Shown here: positions 34,613 through 46,384 of the stretch, one piece after another
Numbering within the stretch: the first letter of the stretch is position 1
How the letters are laid out: the number at the start of each line of letters is the position of its first letter
NCBI RefSeq assembly: GCF_000004195.4
Contig: NC_030679.2
Location: 34,337,712 to 34,401,711, forward strand
Direction of reading: 5' to 3'
DNA: 64,000 nucleotides
Source: Xenopus tropicalis
Taxonomy: Eukaryota > Chordata > Amphibia > Anura > Pipidae
Program-made: the position numbers and the translations under genes
The notes under the pieces: generated by a model
The model's database searches: none
What the model was told of the DNA's origin: nothing
The model's input: the letters and a program-made list of their open reading frames with translations, nothing else

Positions 34613-34772
34613 TTTATTAAGATTACGGACAAACATCACAGTTGATGTTGCCCAGAGCAACCAATCAGATTTTTTCTATTCATTTCTAACTTGTAGGTGA
34701 CCATTTAAATCTAACTGCTGATAGGTTGATATGGGCAACATCACTGTGATGTTTCTCCCTAATCTTAATAAA
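34613..34772. mobile_element. Palindromic MITE (GCAACCAATCAG family)
   Basis: TTTATTAAGATTACGGACAA on the left pairs with the right-hand TCTCCCTAATCTTAATAAA. ACATCACAGTTGATGTTGCC pairs with GGCAACATCACTGTGATGT. Arms are about 40 bp. Confidence 0.78.
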
Positions 34773-34782
34773 TTAAACACCC

Positions 34783-35498
34783 TTAAGTCTTTGTTAACAT
34801 ATGTTTTCCACTGTACTAAGCACAATTTGGCTAAAATATTTTAGGGTATATTACTAGCCCTTAAAAACACAGCTTTACAAGATTTACAAAGGAAAATAAT
34901 AATAGATGTTCATTCTCATTGGCCAGATGGGCTGAAATACAATACTTTATTATTGTAACATTAGATACACAAGTATGCTGAATAACAAGTACTTATTCAC
35001 AAGAAATAGAGTGCTCGTCTATGCGAACATTTTTACAATAATTTGACCTAGCATAATAGCAGATTGAGTGTGGACACTTATAATGTATATAATCTATATA
35101 TATTTTAGCTATATTTTAGTTAACCATATTTATTTCGGTCCTGCAATCATGCACCACTTCTGTCAGTAATTTACAAACTCGCGCAATAGCATTCTCATTA
35201 CAAACATCTCTTTCCGTTTCCAGATAATGAAGCTTGGATGTTCATCTAATTAATAGCAAACTGGCAACAAGGGAAGTTATTTTCAAATCAAAGAATAAGT
35301 TTTATAATTAAGACTACTAGGGCTCTATAAGCCACTAGTTATCTGAGATATTGGTTAGAGGGTTTCATTAAAAATGATTGCGATATTAATATTTTCACAA
35401 ACAAGTTTTTCCAACCATCCTATTTTATTCATTGGATGCAACATCATCAAAGCATCACGGATTCTTATAGATGGGATGAGCAACACTGACCCATAGGG
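34783..35498. other. No feature seen
   Basis: AT-rich sequence without recognised structure. Confidence 0.5.
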
Positions 35499-35854
35499 GA
35501 TAATTTATCAACACACAAATGTTTGCCAGGATTCAAATTTTTTTGGTGCTAAAATTAATAAATTCAAATTATGGCTTCAGAAACTCGAATGTTTGATATT
35601 TATTAAGCACACAACATCTGCAAAAGTTCATGTTGAAGTCAATGAGAGTTTGATATTTTTTGATTGAAAATTATGGGTAGAATATGAATTTGATGCATTC
35701 CAGTTACTTTTTGTTAACAGTTTAATTGAATTTATTTTTTTTTTATACTCAAGATTTTTAATAAATAAGCAAACGTTTGAATTTTGTAAAAGTTCATGTT
35801 TATTTGATTTGAAAGAACTCTAAAATTTACAGATTGGAAAACTGATAAATAAGC
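35499..35854. mobile_element. Probable degraded palindromic MITE
   Basis: GGATAATTTATCAACACAC at the left and AACTGATAAATAAGCC at the right are roughly inverted. The interior repeats GTTTGA/TCAAAC-like and CAAAAGTTCATGTT blocks. Confidence 0.45.
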
Positions 35855-36905
35855 CTTTCAAAGATGGTATGAGCTGATTGCCTATTTTACAAAATAAGCT
35901 GATCAGAAAATCCTGCACCACACTGATGAGCCCCAAGAAGTGCGAAACCGGTCTCTAGTTGGGAATCTGATCAGCTATTATCCTGATTTCTGCTTTAACA
36001 ACCCAGTGGGTGAACTTTAGTCTATAGGATAAACCTATAGTATGTAAATGGTATTTTCTTGGAGCTCTTTGGAATTCATCTCCAGAATTTCTTTTGTATA
36101 TTTGTATCTGTATGAAGCAGTCTTCTCAACCCTAATGATTTGTTTGTGAGTCAATAGATATAGAAATGCAGGCGGTAACTCATCCTGCTCTTGAATGATA
36201 ATTAAATATATGATGTGGCTTTATTGTGCCTTTTTTTGGGGGGAGGCACCCCACAAATTAAATAATGCCTAGTCTCTAAACAAAAATAACTTTGTTTATA
36301 TGAAAGAGATGTTCATGGAACCACAAAAATTAAATCCATTATGGAGACATAGGGACAATTAAATAATGCCAGACTGGAAATCATACACTAACATGGTGCA
36401 AATGAGGCCATAAGGAATAAAATGAAATCTAAAATACATAATTAGGATCTGTATAATGTAGTTAAGCTTGTCAAGCCGACAGTAGGATCAGGCTAAACCA
36501 TTTGACAAATTTCTGTATGGCCACAGAATGACAGAGAAGAATAAATCAACCAAAAAAGAAAATCAGGTGGGCTGCTGATGCACATGAGAGATCAGTGACA
36601 AATGTGTAATAGTGTGTGGGGGGGAACAATTGAAATGCTTTTCCATTTTTTAGTTAAAGATCTCAGAAATGAGCAATGTGTTCATCTTCAGAATAAGGCT
36701 GATGTCCCACCAGGAGATTTAATTTCTGCGATTTTTAAAAAGCGTGTTCCAGCGACAAGTCGCTTATTTTGTCTCTACATAGAGAAGAATTTAAATCGGC
36801 AGTACCTAAACCGACAAAACTACTTCAAATCGCTTATGTCTCCCCGAGGGACATTAGCCTAAAAAATACAGAGTCCTGTGTACTTTTCCATGGTTATTAA
36901 AGCTG
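35855..36905. other. No gene; one CGAAAC motif
   Basis: GAGCCCCAAGAAGTGCGAAA at about 35929 resembles the CCGAAACGTTAC-type hairpin sequences elsewhere. The frame at 36602-36862 shows no domain. Confidence 0.45.
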
Positions 36906-36913
36906 CTGCTGAG

Positions 36914-37238
36914 TAGTGATGAACGAATCTGTCCCGTTTCGCTTCGCCATAAAATTTGCGAAACGGCAAGAAAATTCATGAAATGCATTTGCCTCCCGTG
37001 TCTTTTTTGTCGCCTGCATCTATTTTTTTGTCGCCCATGTCTATTTTTGTCGCCCGCGCTTTTTTTGACGCAAACGCGCCCAATTTGATGCGAGCACGGG
37101 CAATGTGGGTCGCAAAACAAAAAAAAATTTCTGCGCAACAAATTTTTCCACTGCAAATTTTTACGGAATTTTCGCAAAACAATTGCGAACAAAATTTGCT
37201 ACAAATCCATGCCTGGCAAAAAAATTCGCTCATTACTA
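36914..37238. mobile_element. hAT-type MITE (TAGTGATGA family), 325 bp
   Basis: Starts TAGTGATGAACG and ends CGCTCATTACTA. Flanked by CTGCTGAG (36906-36913) and CTGCTGAT (37239-37246), 7 of 8 matching. Frames on both strands across 36854-37336 are translations of it. Confidence 0.85.
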
Positions 37239-37246
37239 CTGCTGAT

Positions 37247-38176
37247 TTTTATAGAACAGCTGTTAAAAAGAAAACAGTTAAGATTGTCAGCTTTTTTACT
37301 TATAAGCTGTTTGCTCTGACTCTTGAAATAATGTAGCAGTAGTCAGCTGATCAAAAGAGCTGTGGGAAAAAAAGTATTGCTTGGCATTGAGGTAAGTGTC
37401 ATCTTGGCTAGAGGAGATCTGGCTTCTGATTGTTTTAAGAGTCAGAGACAGCAATTAAATTGGCACACAAATGTAAAACCACAGAAGATTTTTAATTAGT
37501 GTATATTAGAAAGATAGCTTGAAATTAAATCTTCTTTGATTATGCAAAAAAAAAAAAACTTAGGTTAAAGTTCTCTTTTTAAAGGGCTTCCCAAGTCTTT
37601 TGCTGCTAGTAATATTAAACACATTAGTTTCTCTACGAAAAGACACACAAGTGCTGACACTAAGCTTACATTACCAGTAGAAGAACGTAATGTTTATGAC
37701 TAATTCATGTTTCACTAGATTACGAGATCGGTAGAAAACGGCACTTCTGCTAAAAGGTCATTTTACATCGGCCTCATTTGTTATTGTATAATTTCATTTC
37801 ACATTACAAGCAGCCCCCTTTCTAGTGCTTTGGGAAATTGCATGAATTCCAACCTCAGGTTTACTTGTATCCATTTACATTCTTGATGTTATTAATTAAA
37901 CACATAAAAGTTTAGCAAAAAAAAAATATTATCAGTTTCAAAGCATTTTTGGAGTGTATTCATGAAGTCCTATGAGGCTGCCTGACATTTAAAGGGACAT
38001 TTACCAACATTTTGATATTTGTGGTTTTAGAGTTTTTTTTTAAACCACCTTCTAACCATTTATTAAAAGATCTGAACTAAAAAAGAATGAATAAAAAAAA
38101 GTTGAAAAAACATGAATACTTCAAGTTTTTCATATTATTGCACAAATGCAAACTTCAGAAAAAAACTGAAAACCTT
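37247..38176. other. No gene; possible single T2-like end
   Basis: TTAAAGGGACATTTACC near 37989 could be a lone T2-type terminus. Otherwise nothing was seen. Confidence 0.45.
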
Positions 38177-38298
38177 AAAACATATATTCAAAGTAGCATA
38201 AACAGCCGACGTAACGTTTCGGTCCCCATCGGGAGAAAGGTCCCGATGGGGACCGAAACGTTACGTCGGCTGTTTATGCTACTTTGAATATATGTTTT
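38177..38298. repeat. Perfect 58-bp-arm hairpin with 6-nt loop
   Basis: 38177-38234 and 38241-38298 are exact reverse complements over 58 bases, separated by GAAAGG. The arms include AACGTTTCGGTCCCCATCGG and its mirror. No transposon ends or duplication were identified. A transcript from either strand would form a long perfect stem. Confidence 0.97.
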
Positions 38299-38398
38299 GA
38301 TTTTTCACAAGAAATCCTGGAGTTGCTGGTCTTTTTTATACTATTGGAACCCTTTACCGAGCACCCGAAGGTATGTTATGTAGCGGTGTGCCATCCTT

Positions 38399-38404
<6 letters not shown>

Positions 38405-38438
<34 letters not shown>
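38405..38438. repeat. (TA)n microsatellite
   Basis: Pure TA run about 100 bp after the hairpin. Confidence 0.95.
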
Positions 38439-38441
<3 letters not shown>

Positions 38442-39535
38442 TAGTATATATTGCCCATTTATATCTTTAACCTTGAGCCACCATTTTTTAGGGGAAGATC
38501 TGTGTACTCCCTTGGCAGAAAATAATGCAGCTCTAGCTGTAACTGGAAGAAGTGTGGGAGTAAAAGACATAATTTATTCTATTAATTGGTATTTAGTAAT
38601 TGCTCATGTGATCTAACATTAATATGTGTGCCCTTAGTTTGTGTGCACTGTGAATCATAAAATCCCAGGGGGTGGACATTAGTACTTAAAATGGTAATTT
38701 TCTACTTACGAGTAGCCAAGAACTACTAAGAAGTATATTTTTATAAAAAAAATAGCTTATTTATGATGAAGCAGAGTTTTACATATGAACAGTTTACTGA
38801 TTCGCTCATCACTACTTCCCAGTCTCCTCCCACTATTTCCCAAGGCTGCAACATTCTGACATCCTTTAAAACATCTAACTTTATAAAACATAACACAGGG
38901 TATACATAATACATAACTGTTCACACTTCCCAAACCAATGTCCATTTTATCTCTGTATTGTTTAAATGACACGCATCAGATGTGGAAACACAATCTATCT
39001 CTAAAAAAGGGAAGACTTTGTAGCGTACTGCTGCCAGACTCTTGATAGACCAGCTCCCAGCAACAAGAGCAGCATCTGGAGCTCATTCATGTTTGCTTCT
39101 CTTATCATAATTGTTGTAGCAAAAATTCGACAAAGCACACAGAACTGATCCACTGAAGTGATATAGAGCAGGCTGTTAACTTTGTCTGAAATTGCTTTTA
39201 CTACAGGGGAAGAAAGACAAATACTGTATAATTTATTCTTGCCTGTTTCAGTATAGTGGATTGGTCAACATAAGTGACTTCTCTGTTGACAGACCAAAAT
39301 TCTCAGTTGAAATGTAAATTAGCCAAAAGGTATTCATAGTACTAAGTTCTGTTTAATAAAAACTCACAGTTATAAAATATTTTTATTGTGTTAGAAAAAT
39401 GATTCAAAAGGAAGTGAATGGCAGCTGAACTAACAGTGTAAAAAAAACCCAATAACGTTTTATTGTTGAAGGATAAAAATTAACCTTTCCAGTAACAATT
39501 GTATTCATATATTTACATAATGCCTTAGTTACCAG

Positions 39536-39575
<40 letters not shown>

Positions 39576-42469
39576 TTGTTGCATGAAATAGTTTTTGATG
39601 TTTGATGTACTAAATGCCAACAAGATAAAAGAAAGAACTAAAGTTAGTTGTTCACAGCCTTCCATTTAAATTGTTCACTTCCCTTAATGTGTTTTGCTCC
39701 TGGTCTCTGTATATTTCCAATCAACTATTTTGTAATGATTAAGTTCCTATAACTATACTGTGTTCTAAACGAACAGGCCTTAGGCACTGCTACACATGTT
39801 GATTCGGGCAGCTTCTGTGCCATGGGTGCAGTATCTGGTTTGAATGTGATCTGCACACATGGAAAAGATTTTTGGGTTTTTTTTACTAAAATTCACCCTG
39901 TTTGAGGGCACATCTTACTCAAGACAGCTACTAATACACATGGGACAGAAGCTGCCCAAATCACTGTATTGCGTGCTGGTAGAAATACATCTCATGTATG
40001 TCTGTAAGTGCAGTAAATAAATTTCAAAGGCAATTACCATTTGTTCCCACAATGCAGCAGTTTTTCCAAAAATGTGGGTCCACATAACATGAGTTCCACT
40101 CTAAATCATCATAATATGGACATACCTGAGCTCAGCTAGCAAGTCTACCATGAAGGTTAAAATGCTGTATAGATATACGAGCCAAAAGAAATCATAAAAT
40201 ATACAGGGCTGGCACTATGGTCTTTCTATGTGGTTACCACAGGTTCTGTTTTTTAATGGCAATCAAAGAGTTAATAGCTTTCTGTCTGAACTAATTATTT
40301 GGGCAATTGCCAGCCAGTCACATTAGAGGACTGTATTGGCCAAGTGTGTGTACCAAAACAACCTGCCTATGACTGGGTTAACTGGGAAAATACATGTCAG
40401 TCAAGGCAACCTTTTTCCATAATTACAATGTAGTTTATATATATAATGGCAGCCTATAATATTGATTTTGAACATGATGAGTATGCCACATTCCGAAACA
40501 TTATACCAGCACCGTACAATTATGGAATTTTTTTGACAGCGCAGTAAAACATTCCTAATTAAGAGAGATACCAAACAGTTCCCAGTTATTCAGCTTTTAT
40601 TCTGTTAGCTTTTATCAAACTTGCTTTTCACTGGCTGACTTATAATTAATGACTACAGGGCAAAACAATTAACAAAGAGCAGGGTTTAACTTTTTTATTA
40701 TACGAAAATACAGTCAATGTTAAAAGAAGGGCTTGTGTGTGTGTGTTTTTTTTTTAATAAAACAAATCACTTGTGTCTAAAACTGGAGCGGGTAATAAAG
40801 CCCTAGGATAAAATGTAATAGGAAAGTAAAATATCAAAGAGTGGGTCTTGGTTTTATAGATGGGCTTCCATGTCAACACCAGGGTACCTATATACGCCTT
40901 GAGATACAACAATACTGTATATATACACTGCGGAAGTTGTTTATAACCTTTAAAATATATCCTTATGCTTTACCTGGAGATGTGAAAGGATTTCCTGAAT
41001 GAACTGCAAGCATAAGGACAAGAACAATGGCTTTTTCAATATACAGTAATGTCATGTTCGGTATAGGCTAAAGGAACACTGTAAACCCTGAATAATACAA
41101 TGGTGTGATGTTGTTTAATACATGTGTTGCCTTGGATAGAACACAATAATCCTGTTAGACAAAATCACCATTGTCATTAACAAAGATGGCATTGACACTG
41201 AGGCCAATGTAACTTTAAAACTAATATACAGTGCAAGAACTGTTCGAGTAGAATGTCACATAGTCAACGACTATAATGGTTAATGACTATTTTAACCACA
41301 GGGCACTTCAGAATGAAGATAGTTGTGCTCTGCAATGGCTGGAGAGTTGGAAGTTTAATACCCCACAAAAGAAAACAAGAGTCTAAAATAAAGGACAGGA
41401 ACCCTCCGACACTGCAACATTTGCAGAAATACTGAAGCACTATAACAGTCCCCTTATTTAATGGGGTTAATATACAATCAAGCATTAAACCATGATAGGA
41501 AATATAGTCCAATATCAACAAGGGTTCAAGTGTAAGGTTGTTATTACAAATATATCCCTCCTTGCTCCCAACATTCAAGACTCACAGTTTAAATATGCTC
41601 AAAACAATTCTCAAACTTCTTATAATGATTTTTTTTTTCTTTTATAATTTCCTGTCTGCCTCTAATGGTTTTCACCAACTAAACCACTCAAAATGTCCGC
41701 TTTCCAACTTTGTAACATAAATTAATAGCATTAGTGGAATAAAACTGAAACTTTCCAATTAAGTAGATCATTTTTCCGCAGTCAATCAAGTTTTATATAA
41801 CTGCATAAAAGTCTCTGAGCTGAACTGAACTCTGTGTCATGGGTGACCTGGATCATAATGGCAAGAACAGCAGAATTACTGGTTACAATACCTCCCAATT
41901 ACAATGTATAATTATCCATCAATCAGCCTCAGCAGCCAAAATATCAAGCATTTCATATTATAACATCAAGTGGTTATCAGCTATTAACTCTGCTATTAAA
42001 GGTATAGGATCTTTTATCCTACATTTTGCTGCATGCTATTAATTTCCTGTTTTCCAATAAGTGCCACAATAAAAGGAAGTAATTAATCATGTTACTCTTC
42101 TCTTTTCCTACTAAAGGATATCACATCCGAAATGGAAAATTTAGACAAGGAACCAGCTATTTTTTTACACCCAAATCTTCAGAATTTTCTGCTGCTAAAA
42201 AAATTGCTTTGTGTCTATTGAATTAAAAGACATTCTCTTATTTCTACTTACCAGTGCATTATTAATATTATTAGTGAAGGATAGAAATCTTTTTCTTAGA
42301 TAACATTATAATCATGTTCATAGGATGTAACTAAAAACAATATTTTTCTCCTTTCATAAAATGTAAATGCATATAACATGAAAAAATGATACTTAGCAAC
42401 CAAATCATCAATGCATCAAAACTCTCAAAAACTTTTTTACATGAGTTATGTAAGGAGCAACCATCATTT
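38439..42469. other. No gene; (TA)n microsatellite at 39538-39574
   Basis: The longest gene-poor, repeat-poor stretch of the window. No frame shows a domain. Apart from the TA run at 39538-39574, a short GT run near 40735-40744 and T runs, nothing structured was seen. Confidence 0.5.
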
Positions 42470-42470
42470 G

Positions 42471-43912
42471 GGGGCACATTTACTTACTCACGAACGGGCC
42501 GAATGCGTCCGATTGCGTTTTTTTCATAATGATCGGTATTTGGCGATTTTTCGGAAAATTGTCGCAACTTTTTCGTTGCCATTTCGAATGTTGCACAAAA
42601 TCTGGCGATTTTTTCGTAGCGTTACTACTTGCGCGACTTTTTCGTAGCCTTCGCGCCGAGTACGAAAGATTCGGATTCATTCAAGCTTCAGTATGGTGAC
42701 TTTTCTTGGGCCAGGTTGGAGCTGCAGGGTGCCATTGAGTCCTATGGGAGACTTTCCTTGGGCCAGGTTGGAGCTGCAGAGTGCCATTGAGCCCTATGGG
42801 AGACTTTCCTTGGGCTGGGTTGGAGCTGCAGAGTGCCATTGAGCCCTATGGGAGACTTTCCTTGGGCCGGGTTGGAGCTGCAGAGTGCCATTGAGCCCTA
42901 TGGGAGACTTTCCTTGGGCCAGGTTGGAGCTGCAGAGTGCCATTGAGCCCTATGGGAGGCTTTCCTTGGGCCAGGTTGGAGCTGCAGAGTGCCATTCAGC
43001 CCTATGGGAGACTTTCCTTGGGCCGGGTTGGAGCTGCAGAGTGCCATTGAGCCCTATGGGAGACTTTCCTTGGGCCCGGTTGGAGCTGCAGAGTGCCATT
43101 GAGCCCTATGGGAGGCTTTCCTTGGGCCGGGTTGGAGCTGCAGAGTGCCATTGAGCCCTATGGGAGACTTTCCTTGGGCCAGGTTGGAGCTGCAGAGTGC
43201 CATTGAGCCCTATGGGAGACTTTCCTTGGGCCAGGTTGGAGCTGCAGAGTGCCATTGAGCCCTATGGGAGACTTTCCTTGGGCCAGGTTGGAGCTGCAGA
43301 GTGCCATTGAGCCCTATGGGAGACTTTCCTTGGGCCGGGTTGGAGCTGCAGAGTGCCATTGAGCCCTATGGGAGACTTTCCTTGGGCCAGGTTGGAGCTG
43401 CAGAGTGCCATTGAGCCCTATGGGAGACTTTCCTTGGGCCAGGTTGGAGCTGCAGAGTGCCATTGAGCCCTATGGGAGACTTTCCATGTGCCGGGTTGGA
43501 GCTGCAGAGTGCCATTGAGCCCTATGGGAGACTTTCCTTGGGCCAGGTTGGAGCTGCAGAGTGCCATTGAGCCCTATGGGAGACTTTCCTTGGGCCAGGT
43601 TGGAGCTGCAGGGTGCCATTGAGTCCTATGGGAGGTTTCCAAAATCATGCTAAGTCTGAAAGTTTCGCCCGCCGCTTACGAGCGCTCAATACGAAAAAGT
43701 CGCGACAAGATACGAGCGCATCGTAATGGCTACGAAAAACTCTCGTTTTTTCACGCAAATCGTATTGGTAACGAAAAAGTCGCGTCAATTTCCGAAAAGT
43801 TGTAAAGGCGCCGAAAAAAACGCAAAAAATACGAAAAAGTCGCAAAATGTTCGTTTTCCAATCGGAATTTTTCCAATTCGGATTCGGATTCGTGGATTAG
43901 TAAATGTGCCCC
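42471..43912. mobile_element. GGGGCACATTTACT-family MITE carrying an 18-copy minisatellite
   Basis: Ends are GGGGCACATTTACTTACTCA and ATTAGTAAATGTGCCCC, with TTG on both sides (42468-42470 and 43913-43915). The CpG-rich TTTTTCG/CGAAAAA arms flank a centre expanded by the 52-bp array. The relative at 61574-62148 has the same plan with one unit only. Confidence 0.88.
42706..43641 (+). repeat. 52-bp minisatellite, 18 units
   Basis: TTGGGCC-type unit starts run from 42706 to 43590, a distance of exactly 17 x 52 bp. Inner units read TTGGGCCAGGTTGGAGCTGC, then AGAGTGCCATTGAGCCC. The first and last units instead carry AGGGTGCCATTGAGTCC, as in the single unit at 61826-61877. Because 52 is not a multiple of 3, an open frame cycles through three translations; the apparent 89-residue protein at 42885-43154 is an artefact. 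Confidence 0.97.
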
Positions 43913-44098
43913 TTGGTGTTGGCATAGGAGTGGGAAGGGGGTGGCCTGCCAATAAACCATAGATCTAAATTAACTGCTTATTGGTTGCAGTGCTGCATGT
44001 TTGCTTAAAGGGATTCTGTCATGGTTTTTATGGTGTCGTTTGTATTACTAAATTACACTGTACATTGCAAATAATTCACTCTGCCATTTAAAATGTTA

Positions 44099-44255
44099 CA
44101 TAGTTACATTGGGTTGAAAAATAAAAAATTGTCCATTAAGTTTAACCCTTCCAAGTAAACCCAAAATGCACAAACCTATACTGACCTATCTGTATACTCA
44201 CATACTACATTGATACTAACTGTAGATTTTAGTATCACAATAATTGTTTAGTAAG
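44099..44255. repeat. Dispersed repeat fragment (TAGTTACATTGGGTTGAAAA type)
   Basis: TAGTTACATTGGGTTGAAAA, TCCATTAAGTTTAACCCTTC and GATTTTAGTATCACAATAA occur in the order I associate with a widespread amphibian dispersed repeat. No family name can be given with confidence. The hAT-type MITE follows about 10 bp later. Confidence 0.5.
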
Positions 44256-44265
44256 CAATCTTCAG

Positions 44266-44704
44266 TAGTGATGTAGCGAACATCGCCGAAAATGTTTGCG
44301 AACCCGTTTGCGGACTTTCGCCAAAACTCGCGAATATTCGCGAACTTTGCGAACCCCATAGACTTCAATGGGAAGGCGAACTTTAAAACCTAGAAAAGCC
44401 ATTTCTGGCCAGAAAACTGATTTTAAAGTTGTTTAAAGGGTGCCACGACCTGGACAGTGGCATGCAGGAGGGGGATCGAGCAAAAATTTCTCTGAAAAAT
44501 ACTTTGTAAAAAAACCGCAAAAAAAAACCGCCAAAAAATAACACCAAAAAAAAAAACCCGCCAAAAAACCCGCCAAAAAATAACGCCAAAAAAAAACCGC
44601 AAGCTATTCCTATGTATATGCATAGGCGATAAAACGCGGCGGAAAAACGCGGTGGAAAAACCAAGGTGAAAAAACGCGGCCACGAACAGTTCGCTACATC
44701 TCTA
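44266..44704. mobile_element. hAT-type MITE (TAGTGATG family), 439 bp
   Basis: Starts TAGTGATGTAGCGAAC and ends GTTCGCTACATCTCTA. Flanked by identical ATCTTCAG (44258-44265 and 44705-44712). The interior is A-rich with repeated CCGCCAAAAAA-type units, whose translation produces the phenylalanine/glycine-rich frames on the minus strand. Confidence 0.92.
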
Positions 44705-44712
44705 ATCTTCAG

Positions 44713-45539
44713 TAACAATATTTGCTCCTTTTCTTTTCATTATTTTCTTTAATATAAGAGCCATGGTGAGACGCTCTTTTGATACAAGGCATTTGAATAT
44801 AAAACTACAGATAGAATTGCCCGAACACACTCAGTTATTTCCATAATTGTGGAGAAAATGTATTGTAACTAGTTAGAAAGACAATCTGCCACTCTTGCTG
44901 ATGGGCAGTTACTGAGCACTCTAATGCAAATGAAAAATCCATGCAGCTTTGAAAGCTTGTGTAACTGAAACCTTTGCCACATATTCTGTCCAAGGTATCA
45001 TATCATCAATGCCCTGAGTGCATACTGAGGAGACAAGGCCCTTTACAGGGTTGGTAATTTGTCACATCTGACACCTCAATGGTAAATCAATTGGTATGTA
45101 GAAATGAGCAAGGCAATTAAACATATATCTTCGTCTTTTAAACACTCAAAAAAGTGCTTTTAAGGGAAAAAAAGGGGAGCTTCATTTTTGTACGTAGATC
45201 CCTGATTATCACTAGCCTTTAAGCTGCAGTCAGACAGAAAATGTACTCAAACAGAGTATGTTTGCCACAAGGACATCATTCAGGAAAAATGGGAAATGTA
45301 AGTCCCTGAGCAAGGGATAAACCAACACATTTGGTAAAAATCAGCAGTGAGTCTTTTCCTAATAACAAGATTCTGGTTTTAAAATGATGTGCTTGCCTAG
45401 CAAAAAGCAAATGCACACACTGGGTGCAAATGCACATTCCCATGGCCAGCAGAGAAGCTTAGGGACTTATTTTACTATTAGAATCTCTTGTTGCTGGTGC
45501 AATGCACAGAGAGAAGGCTCGTCCTCTAGGAGTGTAGTA
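44713..45539. other. No feature seen
   Basis: AT-rich sequence. No gene evidence. Confidence 0.5.
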
Positions 45540-45758
45540 CAGGTATGGGATCCGTTATCTGGAAACCTGTTCCAACTTACGGAATGGCCATCTCCCATAA
45601 ACTCCATTAAAAGCAAATTATTGGAGGCCTTATTAGGTTTATTCAATATTTAAATGATTTTTTAGCAGACGTAAGGTTTGGAGATCCAAATTATGGAAAG
45701 ATCCTTTATCCGTAAAACCCCAGGTCCTGAGCATTCTGGATAATAGGTCCCATACCTG
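45540..45758. mobile_element. GGTATGGGATCC-family MITE, internally shortened
   Basis: Starts CAGGTATGGGATCCGTTATC and ends TAGGTCCCATACCTG, with TA on both sides. It lacks the central AGTACCTTGTACTTGATCC block of longer copies, so it is about 100 bp shorter. Confidence 0.85.
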
Positions 45759-45874
45759 TATACCCTACTGTACTTAATTTAAGTGCTTTGGATAAAGTGC
45801 AGGATTCATGTTTATTGCTTGGGAGGCTGGTTAACATGGCACTTAGTATTTCTGCAATTGTTTCCACTAATATA

Positions 45875-46040
45875 TTCCCTTCTCCAAAAGTGGATATGCA
45901 TGTACAGGCAGTATGCCAGCCCTCCAGCAGTATGTATGCCAAGCAATATCCCTGTTCCCCTCTCCAAAAGTGGATATGTATGTACAAGCAGTATGCCAGG
46001 CCTCCAGCAGTATGTATGCCAAGCAATATCTATGTTCCCT
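45875..46040 (+). repeat. 80-bp tandem duplication
   Basis: TTCCCTTCTCCAAAAGTGG starts at 45875 and TTCCCCTCTCCAAAAGTGG at 45955. The 80-bp units differ at only a few sites, and a third copy stops after a few bases. The mirrored frames on both strands here come from the duplication. Confidence 0.9.
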
Positions 46041-46084
46041 AATGGATTTGTACCCACACTTATTTTTTCTAGAAATATAACATA

Positions 46085-46376
46085 CAGTGATGAGCAAATT
46101 TTTTCGGCAGGCATAGATCGACACAAAAATTTTGCATTTCACCATTGGCGATTTTTTTGCGTAACTGCAGCAAAAGTTTACTGCCTATTGACTTTAATGT
46201 ATTAGGAGTTAGAAAAAAGTCACACAGGCGTAAAAAAGTTGCACAGGTGTAAAATATAAAGTTGCGTGGTAACTGCAACAAACGCATTTCGCAATGTTTT
46301 GGGTTTTTTTGCAAAATTTCCAGCAGTTTTGCTAATTTTGTGGCAAAGTAAAAAAGGACAGATTTGCTCATCATTA
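46085..46376. mobile_element. hAT-type MITE (CAGTGATGAGC family), 292 bp
   Basis: Starts CAGTGATGAGC and ends GCTCATCATTA, flanked by identical ATAACATA (46077-46084 and 46377-46384). It belongs with 19754-20050, 36914-37238 and 60365-60588. Confidence 0.9.
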
Positions 46377-46384
46377 ATAACATA

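Noticed and set aside
36956..37336. 126-residue plus-strand frame
   Set aside because: It lies almost entirely in the palindromic hAT-type MITE, with mirror frames on the other strand.
37989..38010. T2-type end TTAAAGGGACATTTACC
   Set aside because: No matching inverted end was found within the expected size range.
42885..43154. Open frame of 89 residues with an apparent internal protein repeat
   Set aside because: It is the translation of the 52-bp minisatellite cycling through three frames. It has no flanking coding signal.
42706..43641. CRISPR-like regular array
   Set aside because: The units are contiguous 52-bp repeats without distinct spacers, in a vertebrate-like sequence; it is a minisatellite.
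44383..44718. Phenylalanine/glycine-rich minus-strand frame resembling a membrane protein
   Set aside because: It translates the A-rich CCGCCAAAAA units inside a hAT-type MITE.
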